Source: Gnetum montanum (Eukaryota; Streptophyta; Gnetopsida; Gnetales; Gnetaceae). From it: DNA of 64,000 nucleotides. The first letter of the stretch is position 1, and each line of letters begins with the position of its first letter. This document shows, one piece after another, positions 61,760 to 64,000 of the stretch. The notes under the pieces were generated by a model that made no database searches, was not told where the DNA came from, and was given only the letters and a program-made list of their open reading frames with translations. Position numbers and translations under genes: made by a program. The stretch spans positions 386,391 through 450,390 of the forward strand of contig MNCI01009176.1 in NCBI GenBank assembly GCA_015680685.1, read 5' to 3'.

Positions 61760-63230
61760 ATGTGTGGTGGAGAAAATCAAACAGTCCTAGGTGCCTGTGG
61801 CTCTTGAGGCTTCGAGGGACCTTCACCGGCTTCATGCACGGGTGATGGTTGAGGTGGCTACGGTTGCTCTATTGCTACTACAACTTCAAGCAGGAGGTAG
61901 AAAGCATCTAGCATTGCTTTCATTTTCTCCTCCTTACTTCTAGAATTGTGCACCATCCATGTAGCTTCACCAATGTGGGTTGGAATGGGCACATCCCAGG
62001 GACATGGGATTCCTAGAAACAACTCTTTAGCATTGATGAACTAGGTAGCAAAGTGTTTGCATTCAATGTCAAACGTCCTGACTATATCCTTTAGCTCCTA
62101 GTAGTTGTTCATCCATTTGGCTAGGTTCTTAGTGATTGATCATTGATCTCTGAACTGTGCTATGAGAACTTCGAGTTCAGCATTTATGGTCTCAAGCTTC
62201 TACTTAGTGTCTTTGTGGTGCTTGAAATCAACCTTGTATAATAAATATGAGCTAGCCACCTATTTTTCCAACTCTAACCATGGTCGTCTAGTAGTTAGCA
62301 TTATCATGTTTGCATATCAGAGATTGGCCAACTCCTTATATTCTTTCATCTCTTCAATTTGCAAAACCTTTATGCAGATCTCCGCTTTGTTGTAGGCATT
62401 GATCCCATCAATGATGGGTTGCCAAACTTTTCTTTTCTATTGGAGTTGCTAGAGGGCTTCATTCATTTTTGCCTTTTCCATTTGAATGTGTTTTTCATTA
62501 ACTTCCTTCTGCAAGCCAACCTGGTCTCTGTAGTGATTCTTCACTTTTTCAAAATCAAGGGCCTCATTCTCCTAGGTGACGATTTCGATGGCAGACTTCT
62601 AGTGTAAGGCACACACTTTCTCCATTTACAGATTTTGATTTTTTGCAACCAATCTTCTTAATTCAGTATTTACCCTAGCAAGCTGCTCTTGCTGATGATG
62701 AATAAATTCTTGCATTTGGTTTTTTTGAGCATCAACATTGTGCAGGCGATGATTCTATGCAATTAGGGTCTGGTTCTCCTGGCACATTTGTGCCAAGTCC
62801 TTCTGAATTAAATATGTTTTTACTTTAGCTATGGACTAGTTGAAGATGGCCATAATTACCTCCTCCTCAGCCTTCTGGAATCGTTCTTGAGGTTGTTTGA
62901 AAGCTTTATCTCTTGTTATTACTAGGCTGAGGATTGCAGGATCAACAAGTCAAGCATGTAGTTCTACAACTTTCATGGCCAAGTGTTGATTTTGTTCTTG
63001 AGCTGTTTTGAGTTGCCCCTCCAAAATGATGCATTTTCCCCTTACATTTAGTAGCTTCGACTGGGTTGCAGTGATTTCTTCTAGAAAATCAAAGATATCT
63101 GGAGTCAGTTGCCTAGTTCCCATTAGTTGTTCTAGCAATTCTTCATGCTAGTCTAAGTTTAGCTTTCTGTTGACCATGCTTGCAAATGTCTGCACATCTT
63201 GAAGTGTAGATATGTTTGGTATAGACATCG
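61760..63230 (-). pseudogene. Accessory reading frame of element G: coiled-coil protein, decayed
   Basis: An ATG at about 63227 starts a frame that can be followed for about 490 codons with roughly a dozen stops. 62950-63138 is open and contains KLLNVRGKCIILEGQLKTAQ and further heptad-like, Gln/Glu/Leu-rich sequence. Later parts show LVAKNQNL, EKVKNHYRDQVGLQKEVNEK and a Pro-rich end (SPVHEAGEGPSKPQEPQAP). No transmembrane segment is visible, unlike the env-like ORF of classic Athila elements. It is the third gene of the element by position (between pol and the PPT). Function unknown; a long coiled coil suggests self-association. Confidence 0.6.
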
Positions 63231-63509
63231 ACAATTACACACTAAGCACAAACCATCATTAATAAATAGCAACAGGGACACTGTGCCCTATGGCAATAAA
63301 GCAATTTTATTAGCAAAAATGAGGAAATATCACACTTAAACAAAAAAAAACAAAGTAAAATATACAAGAAAGTGTAAAATAATTAAAAAAGGTTTAAAGG
63401 TACTAATAATGGTGTAAAATTAAAAAAATCTGAAAATCAAAAATTTGTAAAATAAATAACTTGTAAAATAAAAAATGTGGAAAACAAAAAGTAGAAAAAT
63501 TGAGGAGCC

Positions 63510-64000
63510 ATATGGATTGCTTAGCATGGATGGCCATCTCCCCCATGATTGAGTTGAAAGGAGGATATCTGAAAGATGGAACGTGGTTTTCCATCCATCG
63601 AGGTGGTAGTTGCACTGGCCTATCTTAGTTTGAGAAAAGGCTTTACTTGTTGGATGTTGACCAACTGCTTTTCATTTAGGTTTTCAGGTTTTTAGATTAT
63701 CATGGTCCTAGAGGGAAAGTTTCAATCAATTATATAAGGTCCCTCCCACAATGTTTGAAATTTTTCCTTTTGGGATACATGTGTGGGGGTTCCAATAGAG
63801 AACCTTATCTCATGGTTGAAGTTTTACCTTTTGTATTCTTAGGTCATGACGTTGCTTGTTGAATGCCTTGTGCAGCTTATTCACAGATAGGACCACTAAT
63901 TGGTTTTCATCTAATCATCTTTCTTTATGTGCTAGACTTAGGTCAAGATCCAATTCATAGGTTGTTAAGAGTGTACGGAGCTTAGATTGGATCAGGAGCA
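63510..64000 (-). pseudogene. C-terminus of integrase of element G
   Basis: On the minus strand the region around 63730-63800 gives a KFQTLWEGPY-type string, as in E and D. The frame ends ISSFQLNHGGDGHPC near 63525, matching the pol end of E and of C. The rest of pol is beyond the window. Confidence 0.75.

Larger units (their letters stand above)
60622..64000 (-). mobile_element. Element G: 3' half of an Athila-like element with an extra reading frame
   Basis: On the minus strand: the C-terminus of pol (64000 down to about 63510), a non-coding stretch, an extra coiled-coil frame (about 63230-61760), the PPT (61530-61540) and the 3' LTR (60622-61529). The 5' part lies beyond the right edge. 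The LTR is the sister of that of A (same length, TCGA-type U3). It lies inside the truncated LTR F. Confidence 0.85.

Overview
The window is nuclear DNA of a land plant, probably a seed plant with a large repeat-rich genome. The low gene density and long Athila-like elements would fit a gymnosperm, but the species cannot be fixed from sequence alone. The evidence is one spliced plant-type CCCH/KH gene, plant Ty3/gypsy, Ty1/copia and LINE remains, and a decayed plastid DNA insertion. Overall it is AT-rich. One assembly gap (31643-31890) is present.

Layout. 1-3370: 5' half of a minus-strand Athila/Tat-type element (A) with its 5' LTR. 3371-5840: probable Ty1/copia 3' remnant and LTR, plus strand. 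5880-11820: decayed minus-strand chromovirus (B: gag, protease, RT, RNase H, integrase, chromodomain, 5' LTR). About 13150-18640: plastid-derived insertion with a trnL-CAA relic and a decayed ycf2 in the convergent order they have in plastid genomes. 19316-22254: the only apparently intact gene, a three-exon RNA-binding CCCH-KH-CCCH protein. 24480-25380: LINE relic. 25420-39950: plus-strand Athila-like element D, whose 5' LTR is interrupted by complete element C (25758-33066, TSD AAGTT). 39951-49975: minus-strand Athila-like element E, whose two LTRs do not match in U3. 49976-54700: intergenic DNA with tRNA-like (SINE-like) modules. 54840-56340: LRR receptor-like pseudogene, minus strand. 57900-59300: copia RT relic, minus strand. 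59310-60621: two stacked LTR fragments. 60622-64000: 3' half of a minus-strand Athila-like element G carrying an extra coiled-coil reading frame.

How the parts relate. Elements A, C, D, E and G are one extended family. Where visible they share TGATGAG...CTCATCA-like LTR ends, a primer site matching tRNA-Asp (A, C, D, E), a PPT ending in catgggggta (C, E, G), and a Gag with an unusual Cys/His motif. C has lost RT, RNase H and most of integrase by a deletion that leaves gag, protease and the integrase tail in a single reading frame, yet it kept both LTRs, PBS, PPT and TSD, so it most likely moved in trans.

The most interesting pattern is in the LTRs. The R-U5 halves are conserved, but the U3 segment upstream of the TATA box holds one of three unrelated clusters of short palindromes (GATATC-like, TCGA-like, or CTCTAAT...ATTAGAG-like). 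The two ends of E carry different clusters. This suggests exchange of promoter cassettes between related retrotransposons. All of these calls are from reading the sequence; no database search was run.
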